64,000 nucleotides of DNA from Serendipita indica DSM 11827 (GCA_910890315.1 CAJVGD010000014.1:496001-560000), one strand, 5' to 3'; shown: positions 19,315 through 30,453, counted from the first letter of the stretch. Notes: generated by a model not told the origin, from the letters alone. Numbers and translations: made by a program.

Positions 19315-21580
19315 CTATGAACATGCATCCCGTAAAGGCCCCCGAAACTCGTACCTGTCTCCTAGACGCCGAGGATAGTCACCTCCAGCATTCACCTCTT
19401 CGGTCTTCCGTTTCCGGCGTGGTTGTCCCTTTTCCTCCATCTGCGACGGCAGGATATATCCGAGCTCGTGACACAAGCGCGCCACAATGTCGTCGCAGTC
19501 ACTGTTGAATGAGTCGTTTGTCAGGAGAGCCAAAGAAGCGCCATGGGCCAAGCCACGCACCCTAGCAAGACTATATCGGGGTTGGCGTGTTCGATCGGCG
19601 TCTTATTGATGAGTATCTGTGGAATCGAATGTGGTATATGACCGAGGATTTCGGAAACAGGTTTCACCTACGACCTTTCAGATGCCATTCAGCCAGTAAG
19701 AGATTGCGCCATACCTTGAGAGAAGTGCCCATGATCAAGAGTAGGTCCACCTCTTCCCTGTCCGAGAATAGCAAGTTGTCGAATGTGCTGTCCAGCGCCT
19801 CCCCGAAGAACGTAATGGACGGCTTTATCACGGTTAGTTTACGTACAACGGTGACATACATCCTCGACTTGCCTTCATGAGCCCGGGAGTACGCTCGGCA
19901 GCATTGTCACCATCGCTATCTTGGTCTACTTGAGATTTTCGCTTCTTCACCGCCTTGGCTTTGGGACGAATGGTCTTCTGGAGCGATGCCTCGCGCACAT
20001 CCTTATCGACGCATGGTTGGCACCGAGGTATCCTACCATTGATCGCGTCATCTTTGATCATAGAACCAGGAACCTTTTTGCCACAGTCCATACAAGAGGC
20101 GGTGGCGAAGCTTCCATGACAGGCAAACACTGCTTCCACTCCAGCTACAGTCTCCAGAGAGTCGATATTCTGTGTATAGTTACGTAATAGCTGTATTTGT
20201 GATGAATTACAGACGCGGTGCAACAGATAGTTGCATACCTTGCCCTTTATCTCTAGATGCCGGATGAATTCGTGGGCTAAAGACGGCTCGATATCTTCTG
20301 GCCAGAGTTGACTACGCTTTGTCAGCACAACTCAATGGTGCTTTCACACATACCCTATGAATGAATAGAACATTGCAGGGCGCCGGACAAACTCGGCAAG
20401 GGAAAACCTAATGATCACTTGAGGTCAAAAAGGAGAAGATTATCGTTAGGACCTACATCTCTTGCGGGTAATCCAACTCATACTGGCCGTTTGCTTTGAT
20501 TTGGGCATAGATCCCGTCGGGACTTCGAAAATCTGGTACTCCACAGGAAACACCTGAAAGGTTGGGGTTAGAGAGGAAATTACCTTGCTCAAGGACACTG
20601 ACTGATTCCGGCTCCAGTCAGGACCATTATCTTCTGAGCTCGCCAGATGAGTTTGACAGCATCGCTGAGAGTATTATAGGTCTCAATACGATCCCGTTTC
20701 CGAAGACTAGAATAGTTCAGAAGAATATGTTAGGTTAAACTATACAACTCACGTTTGCCGCATTACGGTGTGTAATTTATCCACAAGCACATCGGTCGTC
20801 TCCGGTGCATCGTCCTGACTCGCATTCAGAAGCAGTACGAAAGGTGAGTACGAGGGTTTACTGGTATATTCTTTCCGAAGGCTCGAAGCATCTTCGGGAC
20901 GCTGTACTTCTTTTCCGTTAGATATTCGTGCAAGCACTCAACAATTCCTGATGAGGATAAGAGCCGTGCAAGCATCATTGAAAAGGATACCAACCATCTT
21001 CCTTCAAGGAGTGGATCATGTCTTCGTATTCCTCCTTGGACCATTCTGGGGTCGACTCTATCCATAGTCGCCGGTTAACATCACAAACCAACCACGAGAG
21101 CACTCTCTCACCTCTATCAGATGTTATAGGTGATATATCGGCAGATGAATCGTTTCTGCTACTGTGTCTGCCCAGTCAAACTCATCACCCGGTAGACTAT
21201 CAGAGTATGATCACGTACGAGGCATTGCGACTAGAAGCGTTCCTTAACCTGAGAGGGAGGGCTCTCTGGGGGGAGAGCAGTTCTTTAAACGCCTCGCCCA
21301 ACTCGTCCAGCTCACTACGCCGCCTTTTGGCACGAGGCGTAGAGGTTCCGCTATTCACATATCCAGATGCGAGATTTGAAACTCCTTCGGGTCCTGTATG
21401 AAGTCTAAGGGGATACAAATCGGGCGACGGGCTTCGTTTGCCAATGCTCGGAGCTCGGCTGGAGAGCGGCGTAAGAGTTGAACAAGTGCTCCATGGATCA
21501 GCAAGAAGAGCAACTGATTGAGGGTTCGGTGGAGGCGTGCGAGGCAGCAGGCTGGACTCTGAGCTTGCACTGGAGGTCAT
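19315..21580 (-). CDS. SIR2: Sir2-type NAD-dependent protein deacetylase (class I, Sir2/Hst1/SIRT1-like)
   Basis: Start ATG at 21578-21580 ([15 protein letters not shown]); the longer frame begins with TTG. A disordered N-terminus with a [10 protein letters not shown] basic patch precedes a conserved helical region ([20 protein letters not shown]). The catalytic core follows across several introns: [33 protein letters not shown], the catalytic His in FACHGSF, a zinc ribbon CMDC...RCQPC, ITFFGE and MGTSLKV. Between the zinc ribbon and ITFFGE lies an insert of about 45 residues with [10 protein letters not shown] and an acidic patch, a possible nuclear localisation signal. The end has the family element [15 protein letters not shown]. 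Expected role: chromatin silencing by histone deacetylation in the nucleus. Confidence 0.9.
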
Positions 21581-21803
21581 GGCCGGGACCAAGTTTGCAC
21601 TTCCCAAACTGAGTCCTGTTCACCTCCGAGAATCTGTTATCACGTTCATGTGCTCACGAGCGCGTAACTATACCGAAAACTTTTCTCTTGATTGCGATAT
21701 CGAATTAGCAAGCGGGAGGGGGTTCTACATAAGAGGGGCATTCGTTGCCACATGCCAGCGAGACTCCAAGAGCCATATAACTGCCTACTTCCAGCCTTTA
21801 CCT

Positions 21804-23111
21804 TTATTTCAGCAAGAGCTCATCATCCGATGTATCCATATCAGCCGGAGGTACACCACGCGCTGTCTTGTGACCCTTCTTCGAGTTATGATAGCGTTCA
21901 CGGTACTCCCTGAAATTGCCTCCGTTGGGTGCACTCTGACCGGTTGGCGTCGCAAAATGCACAGTCTTGGGACGGCCCCTCTTTCCATACACGCGCGGAA
22001 GCTGCTTCTTCTGGACGGTAACCAGTGCAGTAGACTTTTGTTTCTCCTTCTCCTTGGGATAATAGCGTGGGTCAAGGAGGTCCAAAGGGTCTGAAGAGGT
22101 CTCATAGTCCACCGTCGGACGTTTCGGAAGATGACTCAAGGGTTTCAGGTTGATCTGGCGGAGTTCAGCCTGTATATTTTGCGGAACTTGCGTCTCTTTG
22201 CTGGGAAGCGTGCAATCTATGTCCATTCGTACCGGGGTCGGTGGGGCGCTAAACAGATCTGCTTCGTCATCTGGTTGTGGTACGTGAGAAAAATCGGGCA
22301 TGAAGACCAGTCGAGCGTTTGTTCTACTCGGCGTTCCTTCGCTCGAGTTGATGTGTGGGATACGAGGTGGCATCTGTGAGGCGTCTTGAAAAATGGACGG
22401 AGACGTGGTGTCAACTGGGGCACGACGAGGTGGCGACGTAAAGGTAGATCTATGCAAAGCTTCAATTAATGATTGTTCTCGCGCAAGTTGCTTCTTCTTG
22501 GAGCGCGGTATATCGGCGAGATTCCTCATGTATATAGAGCTACTACGTCGGCGAGTGCTTGAGTCCCTCGCCTCTGAGTGCCTTCTGTTGCCCTTTGGAG
22601 TTAGAGGTGTTCTGCGCGACGTAGCTTCCGAAGGGCGGCGCTTGCTTGTATTTGGTGTATGTGAGGGCTCATGATTCTGCGAGCGTCTAGAAGTCGAGCG
22701 AAAAGGAGAATTGAGAACAAGAGAAGATTTCAGTGAACCTGCGATAATTGGAGAAACTTTGGTGCGTCGTGGTCGCAGCAGTGAAGAGGCATCAAGAAAG
22801 GCGGTGTTCAAATTATGAGCGGTGAGTGACGAAAATTCCATGACTCTGGGGAGTTTTTCCTTGTTGGGAGGAGTGCTTTGAAGCTGGAGGGATAAGCCAC
22901 TGAATGCCGAGCGATTCTTGAGCGATGGAGCGATGCTGGGTAGAGTGCTGGATGGCGGAGAAATGTCCATTTCAACACTAGAATCTTCAATTCGACGCTT
23001 TTTTAATGGGCGAGGTTCGCCTTCGTGAGGTGTTGCGGCGTCTTCAAAGACTGCAAACGCTGGGCGGGAATTGCGACGCGTCGTCGACGTTTGATTGTCG
23101 CGAGACGCCAT
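21804..23111 (-). CDS. Intronless disordered nuclear protein with one AT-hook
   Basis: A single uninterrupted frame of 435 codons with ATG at 23109-23111, unusual among these intron-rich neighbours. The protein is Ser/Pro/Arg-rich and predicted to be largely disordered. Visible elements are a bipartite-like basic patch (PLKKRRIED, residues about 36-44), several SP/TP sites, an Arg/Ser-rich stretch (RRHSEARDSSTRRRSSS), and near the C-terminus KRGRPK, a canonical AT-hook core that binds the minor groove of AT-rich DNA. It ends TSDDELLLK. I do not recognise the family. Nuclear DNA or chromatin association is an inference from the AT-hook and basic patches; many CDK-type S/T-P sites suggest cell-cycle phosphorylation. 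Confidence 0.7.
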   Translation of the reverse strand: MASRDNQTSTTRRNSRPAFAVFEDAATPHEGEPRPLKKRRIEDSSVEMDISPPSSTLPSIAPSLKNRSAFSGLSLQLQSTPPNKEKLPRVMEFSSLTAHNLNTAFLDASSLLRPRRTKVSPIIAGSLKSSLVLNSPFRSTSRRSQNHEPSHTPNTSKRRPSEATSRRTPLTPKGNRRHSEARDSSTRRRSSSIYMRNLADIPRSKKKQLAREQSLIEALHRSTFTSPPRRAPVDTTSPSIFQDASQMPPRIPHINSSEGTPSRTNARLVFMPDFSHVPQPDDEADLFSAPPTPVRMDIDCTLPSKETQVPQNIQAELRQINLKPLSHLPKRPTVDYETSSDPLDLLDPRYYPKEKEKQKSTALVTVQKKQLPRVYGKRGRPKTVHFATPTGQSAPNGGNFREYRERYHNSKKGHKTARGVPPADMDTSDDELLLK

Positions 23112-23389
23112 CTTAGCTTCGTAATAATGAGCTCATGGGCTGAATTCAGCGCGTCACGCGCGTCTTTGCCAACTACTCACCTAACGGAGTGCAATCTTGC
23201 AGGCCTGAAGAGCGCTGCCGCTTGAAAGGAACATAAAAGTGGACTTTACCACAGAAGTAAACTCGTTTCAAGAATACGGGCCGCAATGATAGGCGGCAAG
23301 GTACAAAACCACCTGCCAAACAAGGTATAAATAATACTAAACAGGTCCATGGGTCGTGATCGTTTTCAACAAGTCCATAGTATACTTCT

Positions 23390-25940
23390 TCACCTCGCGT
23401 AACCGGCCTGCATGGACGGTGGAACGACACCAGGGGAAGCGTAGCTTCCAGATCCAAACGGCCCTTCATCAGTTTGTCTCCAAGAGGGGCCGCCTGCCGT
23501 CTGTCCGGTTGGATTCGGATAATACTGCGGCCCATACCCAGAGTTTGCGTACGGGTCATGGTACTCTGTCGTAGGCACGGGGGTATACGTCGGGGTAGAG
23601 GTAAATGTTGGCGGGGCAGGGGGTAGATTGTCCACTGCAGGTGAATTGTCCACTCGTTGATTGCGCTTCCGTCTGCGTAGGATCACGAGAACGACCACAA
23701 GGGTAATGATCGCAATGCCGCCAATCACGCCGCCAATAGCCCCTCCGATGATAGCAGGAAGGTTCGGCTTCGAATCCGTGCGAGTTCCGAACGCACGAGG
23801 GCCACGATATCTAAGAAAGTTAGAAGTCACGAAAGAGAATTCGTCTCTGAGGCTTACATGAATCCACCAAATTCAACCTGCCCCCGCTGGGTGGTTGTAC
23901 CTGCGAGAGAGCCCTTGACAATGACCGTGATGTTGTGCTGACCATCTTCAAGTACGTTGCTCGTGAATGGCTGAGAAATGATACACTCGTCTCCACCGGA
24001 ACCCGAGACGGTAGGATCTTTCCAGCTACTATACGTCGACGCGGGTGAGCCGTCTACTTGAACCGTATAATTTCCACCTTTTGAGCCATTGCAAATTAGA
24101 AGTGCGATTTGTTTTCCTATCTAATTGAGCACAGCTTCGAGAACTCGACTGATAAACTTGCCTTCGAAACCAAACTTGATCGAGGAACCAGGAGTCGAGG
24201 ACACCTTTGTACCATTACGACAATTCCCGACCGTGCTGCTAGATGATGTAGAGACCCACGCATTCTCGGGATCGTATTGTATCCGTGGATCCCAAGGGTA
24301 GACGTAGGCCACTGCATCGCTGCCCGCCACGAATGCGTCGTTTGCGGCGGTCCCCGAAGACGATGAAGAAGGGAGAATAGCATTGGGGAGAACAGTCCGA
24401 GATACCGTCAAGGTACTACCGCTAGATACGACAGTCTCTTGCGTAACGAGAGGGCTGCCGACAGGCAAATCGAGAGTAGAAGAAGAAGGATTGATGTCAG
24501 CTGTGGCGACAAAAGGGAAAATTTGTGGGGAGTCAGAAGTTGGCACTGACGAGGAAGCTGGGCCTGTATCCGACGAAGCAGGAGGGTCGACCGGTGGAGG
24601 AGTGCCCTGAATGACAGCAGAAGAGTCAACAATCGTATCAGATGGCAAGGCATCAATGGAATTAGTTGGAGGGTCAACGAATTGGGTAGGTGGTATAGTG
24701 TCTGGAGGGATAGAGGGGTCATCTATAGAAGGAGAGGGGCCACTAACAATAGGGGTGGGATCATCAACAGTAGGAATGGGGTCGTTTATAGTAGGAGACG
24801 GATCATCGGTGGTAGGGGAAGGATCGTTCACAGGAGTGGAGGGATCATTTACAGAGGGAGAAGGCGTCGGAGATTCATCGATAGGAGTAGACGTTGGTGT
24901 GTCGTTAGGCGTTGAAGGGTCTTGGGGGAGGGGTGTTGAGCTACTTGAGTCCGTGTCCGAACTTACAGACTAGAAAGCGTAAGCCGGTATCCAGGATGGG
25001 ACAGGGATGCGCTCACCGTGGAAGTTGAAGTAGTGGTCGTGGTCGTTGAAGTACGAGTAGTAGTTGTACTAGTGGTCGTGGTCGTTGAAGTACGAGTAGT
25101 TGTACTCGTTGTCGTGGTCGTTGTTGTTGACGTTGTGGAGTTTGTCAAAGTTGAGCTGGTTGACTACAAAGAGTGAGTATGTATCCTTGCGCTGCTTCGC
25201 GCATCTCACCACAAGTACACAATATCCATCTAAATAACAGTCAGCTGGGATATAGAACAGATCACCAGACATACCACTACAGACTTGGCTCGATGCGCAA
25301 CAGATACGTCCTACAAAGGGTCAGAGTCATCTCTAGCAAATAGAAAAGCAGCAAACCGCAGCAACTAGTAAACAAGATGAGTTTCAATAATATCCCATGG
25401 GAGAACGACTTACGTTTGGCCGCTTCTGCAGATTCCGCGTCCACAACAGGTTTCACCTTCACCTATACATGCTGAACAAGCCTCAGTAGTGATGGAGAGC
25501 GATATATAATAGGTGTACCTCCAGTAGCCCCGTTCGGACATGCCTGGGCGCCAGAAGGACAGCACCATCCGGCTGTTGTACAGATAGCGGCTTTACTACA
25601 ACAGTACTGAGCGCCTGCTCCCGAAACGCAGCATTCAGGCGTGGAACTTGACGCGTTGCAATATTCGCAACCCTACGCCCAGAGTCAGCGAGCAGCGAGC
25701 AAAGAGGGAAACACTTAGTACAGCTCGACCAACAAGACGAGTGGGTACATAGACAGTCCTTTCCATCATCCCTTCGTATGGCAGTAGGGGTTCTGACCCT
25801 CCGAAGAGATTAAGCAGATTGGGCTGATCAGTGGGTGTCTCTAGCTGGTCATCCTCTTCATAAATAACGGCATGACGAGTCGCAAGAATTAGAGGCAGAA
25901 GGAAAAGAGAGGATATCGTAGCCTGCTTGAGGCCTCTCAT
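23390..25940 (-). CDS. Type I membrane protein with Cys-rich head, Thr-rich mucin stalk and Gly-rich transmembrane helix
   Basis: Start ATG at 25938-25940 gives the signal peptide MRGLKQATISSLFLLPLILA. A Cys-rich domain follows over several exons (CEYC, PECC, YCCSKAAICTTAGWCC, ETCCGRGIC and RICC), reminiscent of secreted chitin-binding or EGF-like modules but not assignable. A Thr/Ser stalk (about 25019-25160) and a D-P-x-P-T repeat stalk (about 24700-24870) come next. A beta-type domain with YVYPWDPRIQYD and several N-x-T sites precedes a helix, LPAIIGGAIGGVIGGIAII, followed by RRRKR. A Pro/Tyr-rich cytosolic tail ends SMQAGYAR. The architecture suggests a wall or mucin-like sensor. One exon join near 25330-25410 does not fit in phase as given, so the annotation is approximate there. 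Confidence 0.75.
24700..24870 (-). repeat. Degenerate minisatellite coding for D-P-S-P-T stalk repeats
   Basis: On the minus strand the sequence encodes a run of imperfect units such as NDPSPTT, DDPSPTI, NDPIPTV, DDPTPIV and DDPSIPP. The unit is 8 codons (24 bp) in the central copies and drifts at the edges. It lies inside the stalk of the type I membrane protein and probably varies in copy number between strains. Confidence 0.75.
25019..25160 (-). repeat. Threonine-codon tandem repeat in the mucin-like gene
   Basis: A repeated block containing GTGGTCGTGGTCGTTGAAGT, then CGAGTAGT...TGTACT on the plus strand occurs at least twice with partial further copies. On the coding strand it reads as almost pure Thr/Ser with periodic Arg (TTTRTSTTTT pattern), a probable O-mannosylated stalk. 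Confidence 0.8.
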
Positions 25941-27776
25941 AGTGAGCGGGTCCAAAGTTTAGGGCGCCTGGTTGATAGCCGCCAGCAGTCGGGGAGGGTG
26001 AGGCACCCGACAGCTCAACATACGTTCAATTCACATGTTGAATGCGGCCGTTCAGATGGTTGGGTGACTATTTACGGAGTTTCGGTCGCCCAAGTGGCCG
26101 GAGCCGCGCATTGAATGGGCTCTAGCATAAATCCAAACGAGCCGAAAGGCCTGGGCTTGCCTCGAATGAAGCCTTTTGGATCGTTGGCGCACGTATCTCT
26201 AGGCCCCGAAATGGGGTGCGTTGTGAGTAGAAGTAGGCTGTAGGGAAGACGAGCGCTCTGCGCTTATCAAACCTATCAGGTCGTAAGTCTGGATTCAGTT
26301 GTAAGACCGAGAAAACGAAACTGGTGACTACTGGCTGGCTTGAGAATCTCGCACGGAGAGGTTTTGAATCGGTACCCTAGGACCCACCGCTGATGGAGTT
26401 TTCCGTCACAGTGTATCCATATCATGGAAAATGCAGAGCCTCAGTCTCTGGTTATTGTTCTATGGCCGAGCTGGTATGATAAGCGGTTGGCCTGCAGAGG
26501 AAGACTTACGCGAGATTGTCTTTGTTAACTCTCTTTACCATTGAAGTGATTTCTCGGCAACAAGGATAGAATGCCCGAAGTCGAACAGAAAGGGAGTGTT
26601 GCCAACATGGCATTGGAACCGGCGACGCTTCATCGACTCCGAGTCTAGCTAGGGCTGGAATTTTAGAAATATAAAAAATTCCAAGGTGCTTTCTGCGGAC
26701 GGCCTGGAACTTTCGACCATCGTCTCCGCGGTGGGTTTTAGTCAACGGCAAGGACATTCAGCGGATTGAGCGTATGCAACCCAAGGGAGAGCATGCAATC
26801 GACTGGATTGAGCCCGTATCTCTGATTTACAGCCCAAGGTGCGCGCGTATCGTGTTGTCGAATCCCCAAAGTGGCACTCCTCTTTAGCAAATATGGAGAA
26901 GCATTTGGTGTTCATCTTGCTCTATTCGATGCATAATGATATCCGTTTCGAGTCGGACCAAGGTGGGTCTTCGTTGAGCCCAAGTGGCGAAACAACTTGG
27001 GACCCAACCTCTTCCTCGCCTGAGAGTGCACGCCATCATTTTCAAAGCAAAAATTATGCATTTGGACATGATCCATGTTTCTCAAACCACACCCGCGGTC
27101 TGACCATAGCAGCCGTCGTCTATTCAGCCCATGCAATACGTTCTGGAATCGATTACCTTGTTTCATATGGCGTATGGGCCTTTAAGACTTCCTGTTAGGG
27201 GACGAAAGATACTCTTGCACGCCCGCCTACCGCGCCGAATAGCCGCAGTACCTAAAGGTCGATTGCTGCTCTTGTTCACTCGACCATGATGTGTACGGTG
27301 TACATGGCCTCGTCAAGACCCCGAACTTTGAGCCCAATGGCTCAGGGTATGGAACAAGAGTATTCATCTACTATAATGCCAGCCCGTGCGCGACTGTTCG
27401 CCAGTGAGAGTTGAAAGGTCAAATTGGTGGGTGCGAGTAATGTACTCGACTTGAAAGCCGGAAACAACCGAGGCGCCAGAGACGCGACGGAAGCAGCAAC
27501 AGCGGCTCGACGGAGCATATTCCGTAGCTCGGTGCATACGGGCCGAACATTGCGCACGGACTTCTTGGGGCAATATCATGTGGGGTGTTAATGATGTGGT
27601 TGCTACCTATTCTATGGGCGCGCCCCGTGGGAATACGCTTCTAGTGAAGGGACTCAACATATTTTGGAAAATCAGGCCCGGAATCAAGATTTAATCGTTT
27701 CAAGAACTCGAGAGCCAGACAAGTGAGGATAACCCCAAGGCTAACGGATGACGAGCCATCGAACGCGAGCCTTGGA

Positions 27777-27813
27777 CGATGATAGTGATGATGATGATGA
27801 TGATCACGGTGAT
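27777..27813. repeat. GAT/TGA trinucleotide microsatellite
   Basis: A run of about ten GAT-type units, slightly interrupted (GATGATAGTGATGATGATG and on), lies in non-coding sequence. Confidence 0.85.
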
Positions 27814-28328
27814 ACCCCGTAGGCCGTAGGGAATAGTGGAGCCAATTATTCCCGCTGCTGTCAGTCGGAACAATTCGACGGCAGAGGAATCTCCGCCGAG
27901 TCACAGCGAGATGATAACGCGCATGAAAAAGCAGAGTCCTTGCAAAACTAGACACGTTACTTATTTGGGTGAAAACCGGCGAGGTTCGATCAGGCAACGT
28001 GAGAGGGTGGGCGACGACCTTGATCGGGATTGACAGGTCGACGGCTTACTGCGGTTGTGCGCGAGGGCGGGTCAAGAAAAAATGGGCAAAAGTTCGAGGC
28101 GGATTCTTAGCCCAAACGCGACGACGAGAAATGCCGAGCAATGGACGGGGGGCGGCGACAGACAATATTGACAGAACGGAGACGTGCTCTCGGTAAGTCG
28201 CCACCCGACCCACCGTATGTTTTTGTCGAAAAAAGGGGAAAGTATTGCAATGAATCAAAGCCAAGGCGTCCAGCGGCTTCCTTGGCTCGACGTTTGTACC
28301 CGACGACAGGGCGGAGCGTGTCTCTGGC

Positions 28329-28335
28329 TATAAAG
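28329..28335 (+). promoter_or_regulatory. TATA box of secreted-peptide gene 1
   Basis: A perfect TATAAAG lies 122-128 bp upstream of the ATG at 28457, in a GC-richer setting and followed by a C-rich initiator-like stretch. Clear TATA boxes are rare among the other genes in this window. Confidence 0.6.
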
Positions 28336-28456
28336 CTCGGGGGAAATCATTGCCAAACCAAATTCCCGTGTTGCACTTCGCACCCATCCACCTCCCTTTA
28401 CCGCTCGACCAACGCAAACACACGCCTTCGCCTTCAAGTAGAAAGCTCACTCGACC

Positions 28457-28674
28457 ATGCGTTTCCAAATCATTGCCGTTGTTCTTGCTGCTGCTACCTC
28501 GTCGGTGCTCGGCGCTCCTGTCTCGACTACTGAGCCTGTCCCCGTGCGTACTTCTGGATTTTGGGATGCATTGGCTTTGCTGACTAGCTCCTCTAGGTTG
28601 CTGCAACTGGCTCGACCCCTGTTGGTGGTGCCGCTGCCAATGCCTTTTGTGCTTGGTGCAAATGGGATTGGTAA
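28457..28674 (+). CDS. Small secreted peptide precursor 1 (54 residues)
   Basis: Two exons, 28457-28543 and 28597-28674, joined in phase. The precursor starts with a clean signal peptide (MRFQIIAVVLAAATSSVLG, cleavage likely before APVS). A short Pro/Thr/Val-rich stretch (TTEPVPVAATGSTPVGG) leads to a compact end, AFCAWCKWDW, with two Cys spaced C-x2-C and three Trp in the last eight residues. No dibasic Kex2 site and no CaaX box are present, so it is not a typical mating pheromone. It shares the order signal peptide / A-P-V start / TEP-x-PV / Cys- and Trp-containing end with the gene on the opposite strand at 30021-30212. I know of no named family; a secreted effector-like or signalling peptide is an inference. 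Confidence 0.65.
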
Positions 28675-30020
28675 ATGGTTATGAGCACGTACACCATAGC
28701 GGACACTTGGTTCTCTTCTTGTTCAAACTGTTCATAGTGAGTGCATTGTTTACAGAATACTCATTGGATGCCTCGGCTGACGGTTGCCCTTTTGCATCTC
28801 CGCCGGGGAAATACTATGATGGTGATTCAACTCAGCTCGTCGACTGCGTTTCTACAAACTTGGTAATCTACAACACTCTTTAATCAAGCCACCAATCGTC
28901 TCGATGACGGCTCCTCGCTCCCTAACCCCTCCCTAGCCATCCACAATTGGCTTCGCCGCTCCTTGACCGAACCCCCCCTTCTCCCTCCTCCCCCTCGTAG
29001 ACAGGCGTACCAATGGAATTCTCACCGCTTCTGTCCACCTCCCGCCGACCTGCCCACCTCTTCCCATTCTCCATTCCTCCCGTCAATACAGCTCACTGGG
29101 CCGGAATTCCATCGTCGCCTACATCGTTTGCTCCCGTACACGAACATTGCTCTCCATCGACGTGCTTTCTATCTGATGTAGATCTCGTGGCTGATCTTAT
29201 TCGACATGCGAATTTTCCCCTGTGACATCGGCCTCGACAACAAAATTGAGCAAACCAGTTTGGACATTGAAATGGCTGGGCGGTCTATCGTTCTGCCTTG
29301 GTTTCTCAGCCTCTGACCGGTTTTACTCACACCGAGGTTTCCTTGCCCTTTTGACGCGGATCAACCTTATGTTCCCGGGCCTTTCGGTGCGGATCTACAG
29401 GGGAACAACTGGGCTACTTCTCGCAGTGTCCCATTCTCCTCAACTCAGCCACGATCTCCAACGGTCTATGCCCTGTTCGGACTTGTCTTACGCGTCAGTG
29501 ACGTCTGACGAAAGCTAACGAGAGCTGGGCTCTAGACCCGACTTGCTCGTCCATGGCTCAATAACGGGCGTTTGAGAGTTGACACACAGAAGAGCATTGC
29601 TGGACGGCAAATCGTTACTCTGGTGTTCGCTGTGAACGTGGGTGATGGGGACTCGACTGACACTAATTGCTGCCGCAGAGTCTGGAGCGGGCTTTTTACC
29701 AAAAATAGACAAAGGTAAACAGTGAAAGTGATTATTCAACGAGCGGACGCTACAGGTGGGTAGGTGTAGACAAGGTGAGAAACAGAGTGTTCGGTCGGGT
29801 GGCCCATTCAGGACAGTTGATGATCACGAAGAGAGGGGGGAGCATATGCTACTTGGACATCCCGCTCGTCTTCTGTCACTTTGTCGAGGATAGCTCGACA
29901 AGCGGGCAGGAATCTTGAATCTGAACAGTTTGGAGAGGGAATATGGGAATGCGTAGGGTAGAACCAGGGGACAAATCTTCAGCCAGACAACTAATGTCAT
30001 CGACGAGGAGGACGGGGACT
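28675..30020. other. Non-coding region between the two secreted-peptide genes
   Basis: About 1.35 kb between the two converging peptide genes, so it holds both 3' UTRs. A pyrimidine-rich tract (28960-29000) lies in the first half. Several overlapping open frames on the plus strand (e.g. 29222-29518) have no family similarity and unlikely composition. I see no further gene. Confidence 0.35.
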
Positions 30021-30212
30021 CTAGTTCTTCTTCCATCCGGCGCAGCCGATGCCGACGTTGAAGCTGCCTGCGCCGACGCCGCAGGCCATATTTGCCGTCA
30101 CGTCTGCAACGGGTGCAGGCTCCGTTGCGTTCGGGACATCGGGAGCAGGGACCGGGGCAGCCAAGGCGACGAGGGCAGAGGAGAGGAGAGCGACGAGAGT
30201 GAAGGCACGCAT
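30021..30212 (-). CDS. Small secreted peptide precursor 2 (63 residues)
   Basis: A single exon from ATG (30210-30212) to TAG (30021-30023). The signal peptide MRAFTLVALLSSALVALA is followed by APVPAPDVPNATEPAPVADV and a C-terminal part with two Cys (ACGVGAGSFNVGIGCAGW) ending KKN. The frame is open further upstream to 30287, but the internal Met begins a perfect signal peptide and was chosen. One N-x-T glycosylation site lies in the pro-like stretch (NAT). Its layout parallels the peptide gene at 28457-28674. The two genes converge about 1.35 kb apart in an otherwise empty region, which suggests a duplicated pair that has diverged at the C-terminus. Function unknown. Confidence 0.65.
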   Translation of the reverse strand: MRAFTLVALLSSALVALAAPVPAPDVPNATEPAPVADVTANMACGVGAGSFNVGIGCAGWKKN

Positions 30213-30453
30213 GGTTTGGATTTTGCTGGTTCTGGATTTCGCGGGTACACAAAAGGTGAGATTGGTCGCTATCGCTATTATTAACACCAGTCAGTGAAAA
30301 CTGGAGCAGCCGAGGACAAACAGGGGGAAAACGCACACGCTTGAGAGGTTCTAGAAGAGCAAGGGGGTTTGTAAAGAACGGCAAGCGACGAGATGCTGAG
30401 AGAGAGAGAGGAGAAGATGTGACCTTGTGAGACGGCCGTAGCACAAGCCCGCC

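Larger units (their letters stand above)
25941..28456. other. 2.5-kb gene-poor region upstream of the first secreted-peptide gene
   Basis: No frame here has family similarity, splice context or a plausible composition. The longest, 26839-27198 (plus), overlaps frames of similar length on the other strand. The region holds the promoter of the mucin-like gene at its left end, a GAT-type microsatellite near 27777-27813, and at its right end the promoter of the peptide gene with a TATA box. I checked by eye for tRNA A/B boxes and terminal repeats and saw none convincing. An old, unrecognisable transposon remnant or an unannotated non-coding RNA cannot be excluded. Confidence 0.4.

Noticed and set aside
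25019-25160. Tandem repeats considered as a CRISPR-like array
   Set aside because: Units are contiguous without unique spacers and are in-frame Thr codons in a eukaryotic gene.
26461-26520. ATGGCCGAGC...resembling the 5' part of a tRNA
   Set aside because: No acceptor-stem complement or B box at the right distance.
26840-26890. Possible tRNA B-box-like TGTCGAATCCCC
   Set aside because: No matching A box or foldable cloverleaf upstream.
26839-27198. 119-codon plus-strand ORF in the gene-poor region
   Set aside because: Several similar-length frames overlap it on the other strand, composition is not protein-like, and there is no family similarity or splice context.
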